In this document: piece by piece, positions 27,240 through 39,200 of the stretch | How the letters are laid out: the number at the start of each line of letters is the position of its first letter | Position numbering within the stretch: position 1 is the stretch's first letter | NCBI RefSeq assembly: GCF_003945595.2 | Contig: NW_024104765.1 | Span: forward strand, 1,612,001-1,676,000 | From: Pipra filicauda | Taxonomy: Eukaryota; Chordata; Aves; Passeriformes; Pipridae | Length of the DNA: 64,000 nucleotides | Reading direction: 5' to 3' | The notes under the pieces: generated by a model | The model's database searches: none | What the model saw: the letters and a program-made list of their open reading frames with translations, nothing else | What the model was told of the DNA's origin: nothing | Program-made: the position numbers and the translations under genes

Positions 27240-27800
27240 TAGAAGTATAGAATTGTTTAGGTTGAAAAAGACCTCCAAGATCATCAAACATTAACCCAGC
27301 ACTGCCAAGTCTAACACCAAATCATATCCCTAAGTGCCACATCTACACATCTTTTAAACACCTCCAGGGGTGGTGAGCCCACCACTGCCCCAGGCAGCCT
27401 GTTCCAATGCTTCGCAACCCTTTCCATGAAGAAATTTTTCTTAATATCCCATCTAAACCTCTTCTGATGCAATTTGAGGCCATTTTCTCTTGTCCTATTT
27501 CTTGTTACTTGGGAGAGGAGACTAACCCACACTCCTCTACAATCTCCTTTCAGGTAGTTGTAGAAAGCAATAAGGTCCCCCCTCCAGGCTAAACACCTCC
27601 CTCCCTCCAGGCTAAACACCTCCAGCTCCCTCAGCCACTCCTCATCAGACTTGTACTTCAGGCCCGTCACCAGCTTGGTTGCCCTTCTCTGGACACACTT
27701 CAGTATCTCAATGTCCTTCTTGTAGTGAGGGGCCCAAAACTGAACACAGTATTCAAGGTGTGGCCTCACCAGTGCAGAGTACTGGGAGATGATCACTTCC
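27240..27800 (-). mobile_element. CR1 LINE fragment, longest preserved ORF2 piece
   Basis: The minus-strand ORF 27311-27796 (161 codons) is the C-terminal region of CR1 ORF2. It includes [20 protein letters not shown], then [52 protein letters not shown] and [17 protein letters not shown]. The tail (complement of TATAGAATTGTTTAGGTTG) is at 27246-27265. Within the coding part a block of about 21 bases (CCCTCCAGGCTAAACACCTC) is tandemly duplicated at about 27579-27622, adding residues around [14 protein letters not shown] without breaking the frame. It is 5'-truncated, lacks the reverse-transcriptase core, and cannot be autonomous. Confidence 0.92.
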
Positions 27801-30800
27801 AGCTATTCTGATGCAAGTGGATGCAAAGTAAATGGCTGTAGAGAGGAGAGGGTGAAACAGGAGGCTTGAGGTGGAAAACTTTGCAGTCCTCTGGAAAAGC
27901 CCCATGTGAATCCACTTTCAGCTCAAGTTACCAGCTACAGATGACTGCAGAGCCATGAGACTTTGGCTTAGCCCAGCAGGAATACAACTTGCCTACCTAT
28001 AGCTTTAAAGCAGCAGGTATATTGGTGACACAGTCTAACACAAGGCATGCCACAGTGTCACCAGAAGAGCAAACTCTGTGATGCTCTTTCCTCTGGCTGG
28101 TGCATAAAGCACAGACCAGTGTCCTCTGACCAAAGAGGCACAAAGCAAAGAGATGCAAGAGCCTTTCTTTCCTTGCTGGAAATCTACTGGAACAATAACT
28201 ACCTCATAAAGAACACCGTAAAACTCGGCACATTCATTGCTGATGTCTGCATTGTCACAATTCTGGTTCTTGGTGCCTTGTCCATGTGTATTTCAGACTG
28301 GGCAAAGGGAATACCTTTATTTTATTGACTAATTCAGTTATTGATAACAGTCACATTCTCTGTTCACTGTAAGCTTTTTTTGTATCTGATGATCGCAACT
28401 GGGAGGAGAGGGAGTAAAGGGAGGAGGGTATTCTGCATTTATGTTTCCATTAATTCAGCATGAGAGATAGATCAAATGTTCATTTATTCTGCGTTCCAGG
28501 ACATTTCTTCCAGACAGTATATATAGTTTCTCAGATACCAGCATCTCCCTCACCTACATATTCACACTAATCCATAAAAAACTATGAGTCATTACACAAA
28601 GTTCCATCCAGAAGAGTAAGCCATTCATCCTTTGGGGGAGGAGGAGGAGAGGGGAAATTAAGAGCTGTTTCCAATTTAATTGGCAGACTTTACATTTTTG
28701 TTCTGCTTCCATTGGAAAGTGTGGTGCTAATTTTTCTGCCACAGCTTGCAACCACGGTGAGATCTCAGTCTGCTTCATTTATGTCTACCAGTAGGACTGC
28801 TAAAAAAATGTATCAGAACTGTATTTGCCACGTGCCACTGGTCAGCATGCAAGTCCTATGTGCTGAACTAAATGCTTGTGTTATTTTGGGGAGTTGAATG
28901 CTTTAAAACTCCCCACTACTGTTAAGTGCCTTTTTCAACTGCTCAAGCCTAGTGTGGTATCTTGAGAGCACAATACCTTCAGAACTCATTTTGAAAAAGA
29001 GAAAAGCACCACAGATTCATTTACAATGCTCTGCAGCATACCCTCGACTTTGACTTTCATACAATAAAGCACATTTATGCCCCACCCTGCCTTTTTACCA
29101 TACCTTCTAGTCAAAAACATGGTTTCCTGTAAGCAAGCAGCTCTTTTTTGGGGTAATTTGGAAGTGAGGTTGCATAGGAGGCAGCAACTTGGAACAGGTA
29201 TGTGTTTTAATTCCTACATCACCTACTTTGACATAGAAGTTTTAATTATGTATTTCCCTTTCCAATGTGACAGAGGACTGGACTTTGACTGTCTTCTGAT
29301 TTTTCACTCTTCATGTAATTTCTGATTTTTTTCTCAGCTGCTTCTTGGCTTTGCACCATCTTCTCTCTCATTTTCTACTCCAATGACTCCAGCCTGGCAG
29401 CTGCACATAACATTTATGACTATTCCAACTCAACCTTCCTCATCTTGTCCCTTTTTGCAAACAGCCCCTAAATCACGGTGGGTAGTCTTTGCCTCATGAG
29501 CAATTCAAGAGCCATTCCCACCAACTGCATCATCCAAGAGGTGTGAGTGTTCCGTTGATGCAGGGACCATTCATCACCCTGCTGGCATTGAGTTGGGTTA
29601 AGTCCACAGGAGTTGCTGAGCTCCCAGGACAACCAGCCAAGGTAGCACTGAGCAGCAGATCCTCTGGAGAAGGGCTGGAACCTTCTATTGAGCTGCTCCC
29701 AGAGGTCCTGCAGCACTCAAGGAGGGACACCTGGGAAACTTTATCTATACAAGGATTTTGGACTGCACGGTTACAAAGACCATCAACCTCAAGTACAAAG
29801 CAAATAATATACAAAATACACCAACTCAGCAGTCTTTCTGCAGGAGATGAACTTAAGCCAAACTGTTATGAGACTTTCAGCACCATTTCCCAAGTTAAAT
29901 CTATTTAATTGTGTATGACTTTGCTAATGATTCACATATCGCGCTACATCTTTGTAGGACATTAGATTTCCCTGCAGTTACTCCTTTTCAAAACATGTAT
30001 CAAGCCTTAACCCTTCCACAATGGTTGCATATCAACATTTTCTAAAGTGTCAAACACACAACTGAGAACTACTGTTGGGTTCTTCAGTAACACTCTCATT
30101 TGACAAGGATATATGAGGTGGCACAAACATTGAAAGACTGCCATACACCTCTAATATCTCATAGCTCCCATTTGACAGTTCAACTCGCTCAAGCTCCCCT
30201 GGAGTCCTGTCAACCAAACTGAGGCCAAATATTCCAGGTACCTCCATGGGAAAAACACACTTATCTTATAAAAAAGAGGAGTATGTAAACTGTATCCTGT
30301 TCCGTGGCAGTACAGGACATGAACTGGGGGAAAAAAAAAAAAAAGACTCACAGGCACTAAAGCAGCACAATCTGCTAAGAAAGAAGGGTGTTACATCAAT
30401 CAGATGAATGTACAAGCATAAGTCTGCTCCCTTCCATTCCCACCTCCTCCTCAAGGCAGCACGTGCAATTTTATCCAGTGTAGCTTGCCGGGCTATAGCA
30501 TTTCATCTGAAATGCAAGGCAATATGAGCCACATGCAATACATTCAACAAATATTCAAGGTAGTAAGCAGCACCTGAACAGTTAAAGAAAATTACAGGCC
30601 CTCAAGTAAAGATTTCAAAATTACAAGGAAACAAATCTGTACTTGCAAATGTTAACACCAAGCTTTGTGGGATATGGCTATAGAAGACAGTCATCTCATC
30701 TACAGAGAGAGAGTTTCCTCACAAATTCCAGGTATTTAAGCTTTCTTTTTAATTTGTTTTAAGGTTCACCAACAGTTTATATTACATATTTAAAATTTAA

Positions 30801-32484
30801 AGGCTATGAAATTATTTAATCTCAAAAAGCAATCTTTAAAAGGCAAAACATGCATTCTCTTAGCTGACAAGTAACAATCAGGGAAAACTTTTTTTTTCTT
30901 TTAAAATGAAGTTATGTTTCTTAAAAATTATGGAAACTTTTAAGGGCAGAAAATGCCATGGGAAAAAAAAAAAACCACAAAAGAAAAAAGAAGAAATGCA
31001 ACACTGGATTATTTTAAACACTTCACATACCTAAAAAGGGCATATTAAACCACAACCTTAGTCATAAACCTACAGTAACAGCAAAGACGAAGTATCACAG
31101 GCGTGACCTGCAGCCGCCTGGCTGTCGGCGAGGCAGTGGGTTGGAGTGCACAGCACTACACACCAAAGGAAGTGGGTGTCATACCCTGCCTCAAGCATCT
31201 CCTACTCCACCCCCCACCCTCCCTGACCACCTGTATCAGCCTCAGAGGAAGCAGACATACTCCCACAGACTTTCCAGCTATGCTGCACCAGCCACAAAAG
31301 ATACATGCAGCCATCAGCACATGTGTGAAAATACATACATGGAGTACCAGCATCGGGTCTCTCTGTGATGATTAACTTAAGTCTGCGGGTAAGCCAGGCT
31401 TACTTTCTCATTTTTTAATTTAAAAACCAACCAGAAAAGCAGCCCAAGGAGTAAGACAGACCCCCCTCCATTGCATTCGTGCCCTTTCCCTTTCTCCTCC
31501 GCACACATGCCTACCACTCACACCTACGCTGCGCTGGAAAAAGGCTGTAAGCGTGGCATTACCACCAGTGTGTCCTGGGTACTGGGACCTGTGGTTTTGA
31601 GATTAAACACCCAGCAAAGAAATTTCACCCTTTTGACCAGAATTTTCCATAAGCAATTGAACACAGATTAGGAAAACAGAGAAATGTCTAAACCTCTTCT
31701 CATGTTCAGATATGGCAGTATGATTGAGATCACTTCTCTGTGATAAGCTAAAATTCAGGCAGAAAGGGCACACACCAAGTGCCTGAGAGAAGATGCCCAG
31801 CCGTGGGATCATACTGCTGGGGACATCAGGAACTGGTGCCAGGGAAGCAGGATCTGGTTTGGGGGCTCTCTTTGCAGGCGCCAGAAGGGCACCCTGCCTC
31901 CACCAGCTTCAAATATGCTGCTACAGGTGTCTTTTCATCAGTGATCAGCCTTTAAGGAAAAAAACCAAACCATCATATGACTCCCCCTCCAAACACCGAG
32001 CCACCACAGAAAAAGAAGTTTTACCCCTGTAACCCCCAAATAAGAAAGGAGCAAAAAGAAAATATTCAGGGAAAGGAACTCAGTTTCCGAGGGTCCTCTG
32101 GAAACTCTTGGGGTTCTTTGCATATTCTGCAACGATGATTTTCTCTCTTTGAGCCATTTCAGCTTTGCCAATACGCTGGAGGACAGACCCATGGGTGGGG
32201 AGGGAGTTAAAAATAAAAACAAACACTGAAAAGCTATTTGTAAACTGTTTCACCCCAGTGAACCCTTCAACTCGTGGTTTCTCTAACCGACTGCACAGCA
32301 CACCTGCAGAGCGAGTCAGGGCAGGAGACACCCCTCTATAAATACCCGGGAGAACCCTCTCCTGGCTGCACCTCCTTGGGCATGTCTCTGTGCATGAGGA
32401 TGGCACTAGGGTGCCCATCTTCCTGGGAATATCCTAAACTTTATACTGAGGTAACAAATGGAAGGTGGACAGGGCACAAAATCT
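27801..32484. other. Non-coding stretch
   Basis: No gene or known repeat is recognised. Homopolymer A runs occur near 30319-30334 and 30961-30973. The ORF 29489-29908 (plus, 139 codons) has no domain or splice support. Segment 30700-31000 is very AT-rich. Confidence 0.55.
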
Positions 32485-32524
32485 TCTGAGGAAGAAAATA
32501 TATATATATATTTTCTTCCTCAGA
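32485..32524. repeat. Perfect 40-bp palindrome with AT core
   Basis: Each 20-base arm reads TCTGAGGAAGAAAATATATA from either strand, with no loop. Perfect DNA palindromes of this length can extrude as cruciforms and are often unstable. It is not part of any repeat family I recognise and has no coding context. Confidence 0.95.
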
Positions 32525-35500
32525 TAAAAATGCCCTGAATATGATTTCAGCTTTGCAGCAGTCAACACTGCCCTTATCTGGGTTTCAACACCTACAAGGT
32601 CATCTCTCCTTCACCCTACTGTCTCTAGCCAGCCACACAAAGCAGCTGTGCCAGGGTGTTAGATCAAGTACAGCTGTAAATCCTGCAGCCTCCTCTGCCC
32701 CGTCCAGGTGACCTGCAACCTGAAGTGCCAAACCTGGCACTTAAGCAATCGCCCAACCACTGCACAGCCCCATAAAAGTCAGGTGCCCCGTCTCCCCCCC
32801 GATGTCTGTTGCCTGGAATTGACCTATGGACATCTGGAGCAAAAGGCTGGAAGCAAAGGCATTCTTTGCAGTGTTGGTTTACTCACAGTCCAACAAAACA
32901 GCACCAGTTCTCACCTCTGGGTGGAATACTTCTTTAAATAAACAAACAAAAATGAAGCAAAAAAACAAAACACCAAAACAAAACCCAAACCATCTTCAGG
33001 CGGTGAATCAGCCATCTCTTGAGTCACACATGCACAGTGTGCACTGAACCCAACTGATAGCTGCACCACCAACCTCAGCCTTTGCTCTTCTCTGCCTGCC
33101 CACCTCCTCCACCCCCACCCCTCAAATCCCACAGCCAGCAAGGAGACAACCTTCTTTGTAATGCTCTGAAGGTTTAAATCAGAAACCCGAAAGCAAAGCT
33201 GGTGTGGGCACAGGCATCCTATGTGCGGTGGGGGAGTGCATTAACTAACACTGCTGATACTGGAAAATGTGCAGATAACCAGCATGGGCAAATTCCAAAG
33301 GCTGGTGTTCAAATAAGCATCTCCACTGCGGCTGTTTGACCAATGCTTAACCAAACTACCCAAACTTGATGATGTGCAAAGTAAGACTGCAAAGAAAAAC
33401 CTTTCAGAAGACATAATTCTTCTCACTGGCACATGGCTACCAGGACATTTTGGGTATTCACAGGGAATGGAATTGGATTCTAGGAATCCAGTCTGGGAAA
33501 ACAGATGTTCCTGTACCTTTTCCTCAAGACTCAATAACATTTTTCTTATTCGGACAAAAGCAGAGCATGACAGAACTCTGCTATGGCCCCGTCATGCTGC
33601 AGCAGGAAGGTGCCACGGGCTGCCTACAGACCCCACAACTAAAGGCTATTCCTTCCCCTCCGCCAGCTTTTGCATTGCCTGTTTACAGAACCGTGGCACC
33701 AGGGACATCCTAAAACCACCTGCGCTACAGGACAATCATACACAGAGAGGACAACTTCACTGCAAGAAATGGACTGAAGTTGCATGGGAGGCCAACAGGC
33801 ACCTGTGAAAGGAACAAGGAAAAGCATGGGACCAAGCAAGATGCTTTTGGCATTCATGTTTACCACCGTCACCTTGCCCTATCCCCACATATGCACATAC
33901 TCCCCACAGCACTCAAGCCTCTTCTGCGCTTTGAATTCCTTTGCTGCTAAGCGTGGTAGTCAGCGCTTTCATGTTATTTCAGAGCAGACTGTAAAGACTT
34001 TGGTCCTATAAAGTTCTCCTGTGACACTACTGACCTTGCTACTTTTTACACTACTCCAGTTTCCATAAGGAAGAAAAAAGTAACTAAAAAATTCTCAAGT
34101 GACTCAAACAAGTACTGTGTTCATCTTCAGAAATAATGGGCATCACCTTGAGATCAAAATATCTACCCCACTGCTATAGAAAGACTTTATAGCTTCAAGT
34201 TCTACATAGATAACACTTCAACAGCACAATAATTTTTTTCCCACCAAAACTAATCATGAAAGGTACCAGAAGTATCTGCGGCAGGCAGCTAATACCAATT
34301 ATTACTTTCCAAAAACTGTTTTCACTAAATTAGTCTTGATAGCGTCACAATTTGTTGAGAAATTAGCAAGTCATGGCAGTCTGGGGAGGGAAGGAGGGAA
34401 GTAAGGAGGCAATATTTACCCCTTGAAAGCAGGAGTTGCTAAGAAAAACATGAAGTATCACAACTGATTAAGAAACATGCTGGTTGCTGTACAACAGAAC
34501 TTCTGCACTGCATTTGTAACCTTGTATTTTGCTTTAATAACTGGGACTAGACAAAACAACTGGACTGTAGTTGTACCACACTGCATGCCAGACCTTACTT
34601 GCTTTGATCTTATGGAATGGTAAAAATTTTTAGGAGAAAGTTTGCAGATGATTTGAATGATGCTCACAGCTTTTTCAGCTTGGAATTTGCTGGTTGGTAC
34701 ATAAGCATTACTCACTTTCTGAACAAAGCGGAAAGTTAACACAAATTGGCAGATGACTAACTGTCCAAGAAAGAGATTACTGAATGAATCACTGACTCTA
34801 CTTTTAGTCTAATAATAAGACAAATGAAGAGGACCAAGAAGGGGGAAAAGACAAACAAAAAATTTCCTTGCAGAGTGCTTAAATTTGCATTGCCCATGAT
34901 TTTCCAGCCATGACAAACTACACATACATTTTATAATTTACCACAAGTTTTATATTGGGGTTAGCTTACGCCTCATGATTACTTCACACCATCACTTAAT
35001 TTGGATTTCTGTAAGAAGAACTCTGTTCCACACTTTCCCTTGGTACACATTTAATAAGTTACAGGAATAAATGAAGAGATTGGAAATTAAGTTAAATTGC
35101 CGTGTTTGCAGGGTACAGGTTCCACACAAAGAAACACCTCAGGCACAGCAGACACCTGAAATTGACCTGAAGCACAATTTAGGTTTGCCAGCTCAGGAGG
35201 ACCTAACCAAAAGCCTGCAGACACTTCCATTTTTGCTAGTCAGGTTCTGGTGAAAAGCTTGTCTAATATGCATGACTAGCACTCAGCTTTACTGAAAATC
35301 ACCCCTAGTGCTGCTCAGGCACACAGGAAAATGGCAGCAGTACCATCCCTCTCCCAAACAACAGCAGCCACGTGGGGTGATGCTATGCATAGCAACTCCA
35401 GGGGATTTGGGTTTGCCCCTCAGCAACCTGCACCCCCACTGCTCCCCCTGTCTTTCCTGCTTTAGCCTTGCTGCTCCTGGGACCTGTGGTCTTACTCATC

Positions 35501-35978
35501 AAATTGCCTAGGAAAATTAGCCAGGGTTAAGAAAATGGTAAATTGACAGGTACTAGGTTGGAAAGCTGAATCAGCTCAGCAAAGAACAACAAGCACACGG
35601 CCAAGCAAGACCTCCTGTTCTCACCAAGTGGCACAAGCTGTTACCACCTCCTAACTTCACCCACTTGTTAGGGAGGGTGAAGTTAGACTCCCTCCCTCAC
35701 TTGAGTAAACTGAAGTCACTCAGGTCATCTGCTGAACCTGTTACTCAACATTGCTTGCCATCATCCCCAGAGTGATAAAAGGCTGCAAGAAGACTTGAGG
35801 GTCTAAGATTGCAGCCACATGGTTCAAAAAACTCTCCACAGTCACCAGGTCTGCTCATTGCCTCAGATATAACAGGTTTAAAATTCACAAGAGCTCATCA
35901 CATCTGGGAGATTGGTGATACAACCAGGTTGCATCAGGCCAGGAGAAGCCAGAATCAGGTGGGAATTAGAACAGTTAT
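32525..35978. other. Non-coding stretch
   Basis: No gene is recognised. The ORFs at 33374-33808 (plus) and 34458-34742 (minus) lack any domain. A small run of (C)AAAAC units occurs at 32940-32990. Confidence 0.55.
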
Positions 35979-36222
35979 AGAATCATAGAATGGTTTGGAT
36001 TGGAAGGACTTTCAAGATCATCTAGTTCCAACCTCCCTGCTACAGTAGAGACACCTTCCATGTTGCTCAAAGAACCATCCAACTTGGCCTTGAACACTTT
36101 CAGGGACAGGGCATCCACAGCTTCTCTGGGCAACCTGTTCAGTGTCTCATCACCCTCACAGTAAATAACTTCTCCCTAATATGTAATCTAAACCTACCCT
36201 CTTTCAGGTTAGTTGAATATTT
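35979..36222 (-). mobile_element. CR1 LINE fragment
   Basis: It starts with a well-conserved CR1 tail on the complementary strand (AATCATAGAATGGTTTGGAT, then TGGAAGGACTTTCAAGATC and ATCTAGTTCCAACC). It continues through the GGGCATCCACAGCTTCTCTG and AGTGTCTCATCACCCTCAC blocks shared with the 12.7-kb copy. The minus-strand ORF 36139-36399 contains its short coding remnant (EGRFRLHIREKLFTVRVMRH). 5'-truncated near 36215. Confidence 0.9.
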
Positions 36223-39200
36223 GCAGAAGATAGTACTTTTGCATTTTGTTAACATCAAAGAGGCATTTGATTGAGTTCTGCTTTCCTCTAACTTCTTTTC
36301 AATTGTTTGTTGCAGACATAAGCCAAAATTAAACATCCCAAACCTCTCATGCCCCTGGAAGCAAGCTCCTACTGTCAAGCTACAGGTTAGGCTGGGCACA
36401 GGCTGCTAATAGTTTCCTGCAGAGCTGCCACATTACTAAAGCAAGAGAAGAGCGACCTTCAGAAGAGGTATGATGCTGTGATGGTCAGTGTGCTTTGGGG
36501 ATCATATGTCCCTGGGTCAGCTCCAGGTCTTTTAACAAGTTTTGATTTAATTTGACCCATTACCCAGGTCCTTGACAGACTCTACAGTAAACTTAACACG
36601 CACAAAACTAACCCTACACGTACAGTGAAAAATTTCCTGCCAGTTTAGCTCTCGGCGCTGGGTCACTGTGGGGTGAGACAGGTGCCAGGGCAAGCAAAGG
36701 CAAGGAGAGGAGATGCTGAGCAGAATCAGTCTCAAATTTCAGTATCCACACTGTCAGCAGCCCTTTGCAGGTCCAGCCTTCAGTGATTTTAGACACAAAT
36801 CCCGTTTCTGAGTCAGCAGAGCTCAAACCATGGACAAGATTTAGACACATTATTCCTCTGCTGTGATCCAACAACCCTCATGACACTTCTGATGGCAAGA
36901 TTTTCTGAAGACAAGGTGAAATCAGAGCACTGAACCTACATCCTCCTGAACTCTGAATGACCACTGACACCTCATTTTGAAGTCCTTCTGTGAACTTCAT
37001 TAAGAACTGTCCATAAATAAATCCGTTAAGTTGGAAATTGGCCTTTTCCGCTGTACCGATCTGAAAATAGTAAAATCTGTCTTATTGTTGCCATGTAACA
37101 AACAACTGGATTTTCACATTTTTCAAAGTTTTACTTCCACAGGCTTCTGCGCCTCTATTTTTAGGGCGTCTCTCCCAGTAAGAGGCTACAACACAAAGAT
37201 TCTCCATCCCAGTCTGGTTACACAAGAAACTGACTAACACACTCCAGGCATTTCAGCACAACAGAAATTAACTACATAAATATATTTAAATATTTAGTGG
37301 TAAATGATGCCCCCTGACAATGACGGAGCTGGGATAGGTCCAGATATTCTGAGGATCTGCCCCAGAATGGCTTTGGTAAAAAGCACACTCTGCTTTTAAA
37401 ATAGAATAAGAAGAGTCAAAGAATCATCCCATCCTTATAAGGAATAACTTACTAGTATAAATATTGCAGCAACAGAGAAAATAGACATGAAAGTTTCATA
37501 AATGTTGGAATTTTCACTCTATGAGGGTGAAAATTTATACTCATTTATACTCTTTAAATCTTATATCACAGGCAACTTGAAAACATATAACAACACTAAA
37601 TATTAATGCGGCAGATCAGGAGACACTGATTGGACTACCGCTAAAAGTACAATACCTTGAATAAAAGAATTAAAATCTGATCTACTATAACAGCATGAAG
37701 ACCATGCTCTGCTTACATGAACACAAGATAACCTTGCATTCTACAAGGCGCAGTTTCAAACAAAAAGCAGTATGTTCTAAGGGTTGCTTTACTGCATTGA
37801 ACATAGGGCAGAATCTTTACAAAAATATTTCATCCTCGTAGGTAAACAGCTAAAAGGATTTGAAAACTATTACCTTTCAAAAGGGGGAGAGAGAGAGAAA
37901 TAGAAGAATTTAATAGATCACTTTCTGATTTGCCCTTTTTTCAGTATCACTTTCAGTACTGGAAGGCGTTTCCTTCCAGGCAGCGACAGACACATCTTAC
38001 AGTTGTCATTTATTCTTCAACTCCTATTTTCTGCTTACTTTCCTCTCCAGATCCTCTGATCCCAGCTCAAACAGCAATACAGGTCACTTGGCAGTCTTAC
38101 TGTCCCCTTCTTTACCCGATTGGAAAAGAGATGGAGAACAGCAGCTCGGCAAGATGAGGTAGTGTGTCAAGTCTTCCCCCACTTGACACAAATAGATTAT
38201 ATTTTCCTGATGCGTATCTCTGACACGGAGGCTAAGGATTGGCAATACTCCGCACTGAAATGCAAAACACTGAGGAGGAGACAGGAGACGGGAAGATTTT
38301 AGCACTGTAAGCAGTGGTACAAATGTAGGTTTCCTTTGGAGGGCATAAGATCTTTCACTGTTGCAAAGAAAATCACTAAATCTTCCATAAGTCTAAAAAA
38401 AAAATTCCCAAAGTAATATTTTCCAACCTTTCACTAAGAGTAGGGGCCAAAACCACATGTTTTAAAGGTCTTTCACAGTTTTATTATTAGAAGTAGAAAC
38501 CCTACTGATACTGATGAGTCATTTGTATTGGCGGAAACCAAGAACACCCATTTTCTTCATGTGTTACAAAGCTCGCAATGTGGTTTTCTATTCATTACTG
38601 GTCAAAGTAGTTGACTAAAAACAAAACAAGTGACAAGAACTCACCTTGTAATTCAACCCTCTTCTATACCAGCTGATTTTGTTTATCACACTTTCAAAGA
38701 TCGCTTATTTTTCATCCCATTCCACAAGAAAAATACACAAAAGACAACTATGAATCTAAACTCTGTGACAGTAAATCCAGAACTGCAGATGGCTAATTCA
38801 CTCCACTTCTGCAAAGGCTTTTGTGATCAACTAAGAAAGGAGGGAAGAGAAAAAAAAAAACAAACCCACAACAAGAAGATCAGTTAAAAATCATCAGTCA
38901 GCAGAAGCTATAGTTTTAGGATCCTTATGAGTAATCAGAACAGAGTCTGTAAATAAAGAAGCAGTTGTACAGGAGCGTGAGCAGATGAAGGAATCCTTCA
39001 GCAGCCAGTGATACTGCCACACAGGAGACAAACAGACTAGGAAATAGTAAAATTCTGAAAATTAAGAATAGCTAAACCCAGGTTTTCAAAGTTTAATCAG
39101 AACTCCTTGCTGGCTTTAAAAAAGATTTCTATCAAAAAAGGGGTGGAGGGTAGGAGACTCTACAGCTTGTTTTTGGAAAAGGTAAATACAGCTCATAGGC

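Noticed and set aside
27311..27796. 161-codon ORF as a host gene
   Set aside because: Also CR1 ORF2 C-terminus, read on the minus strand.
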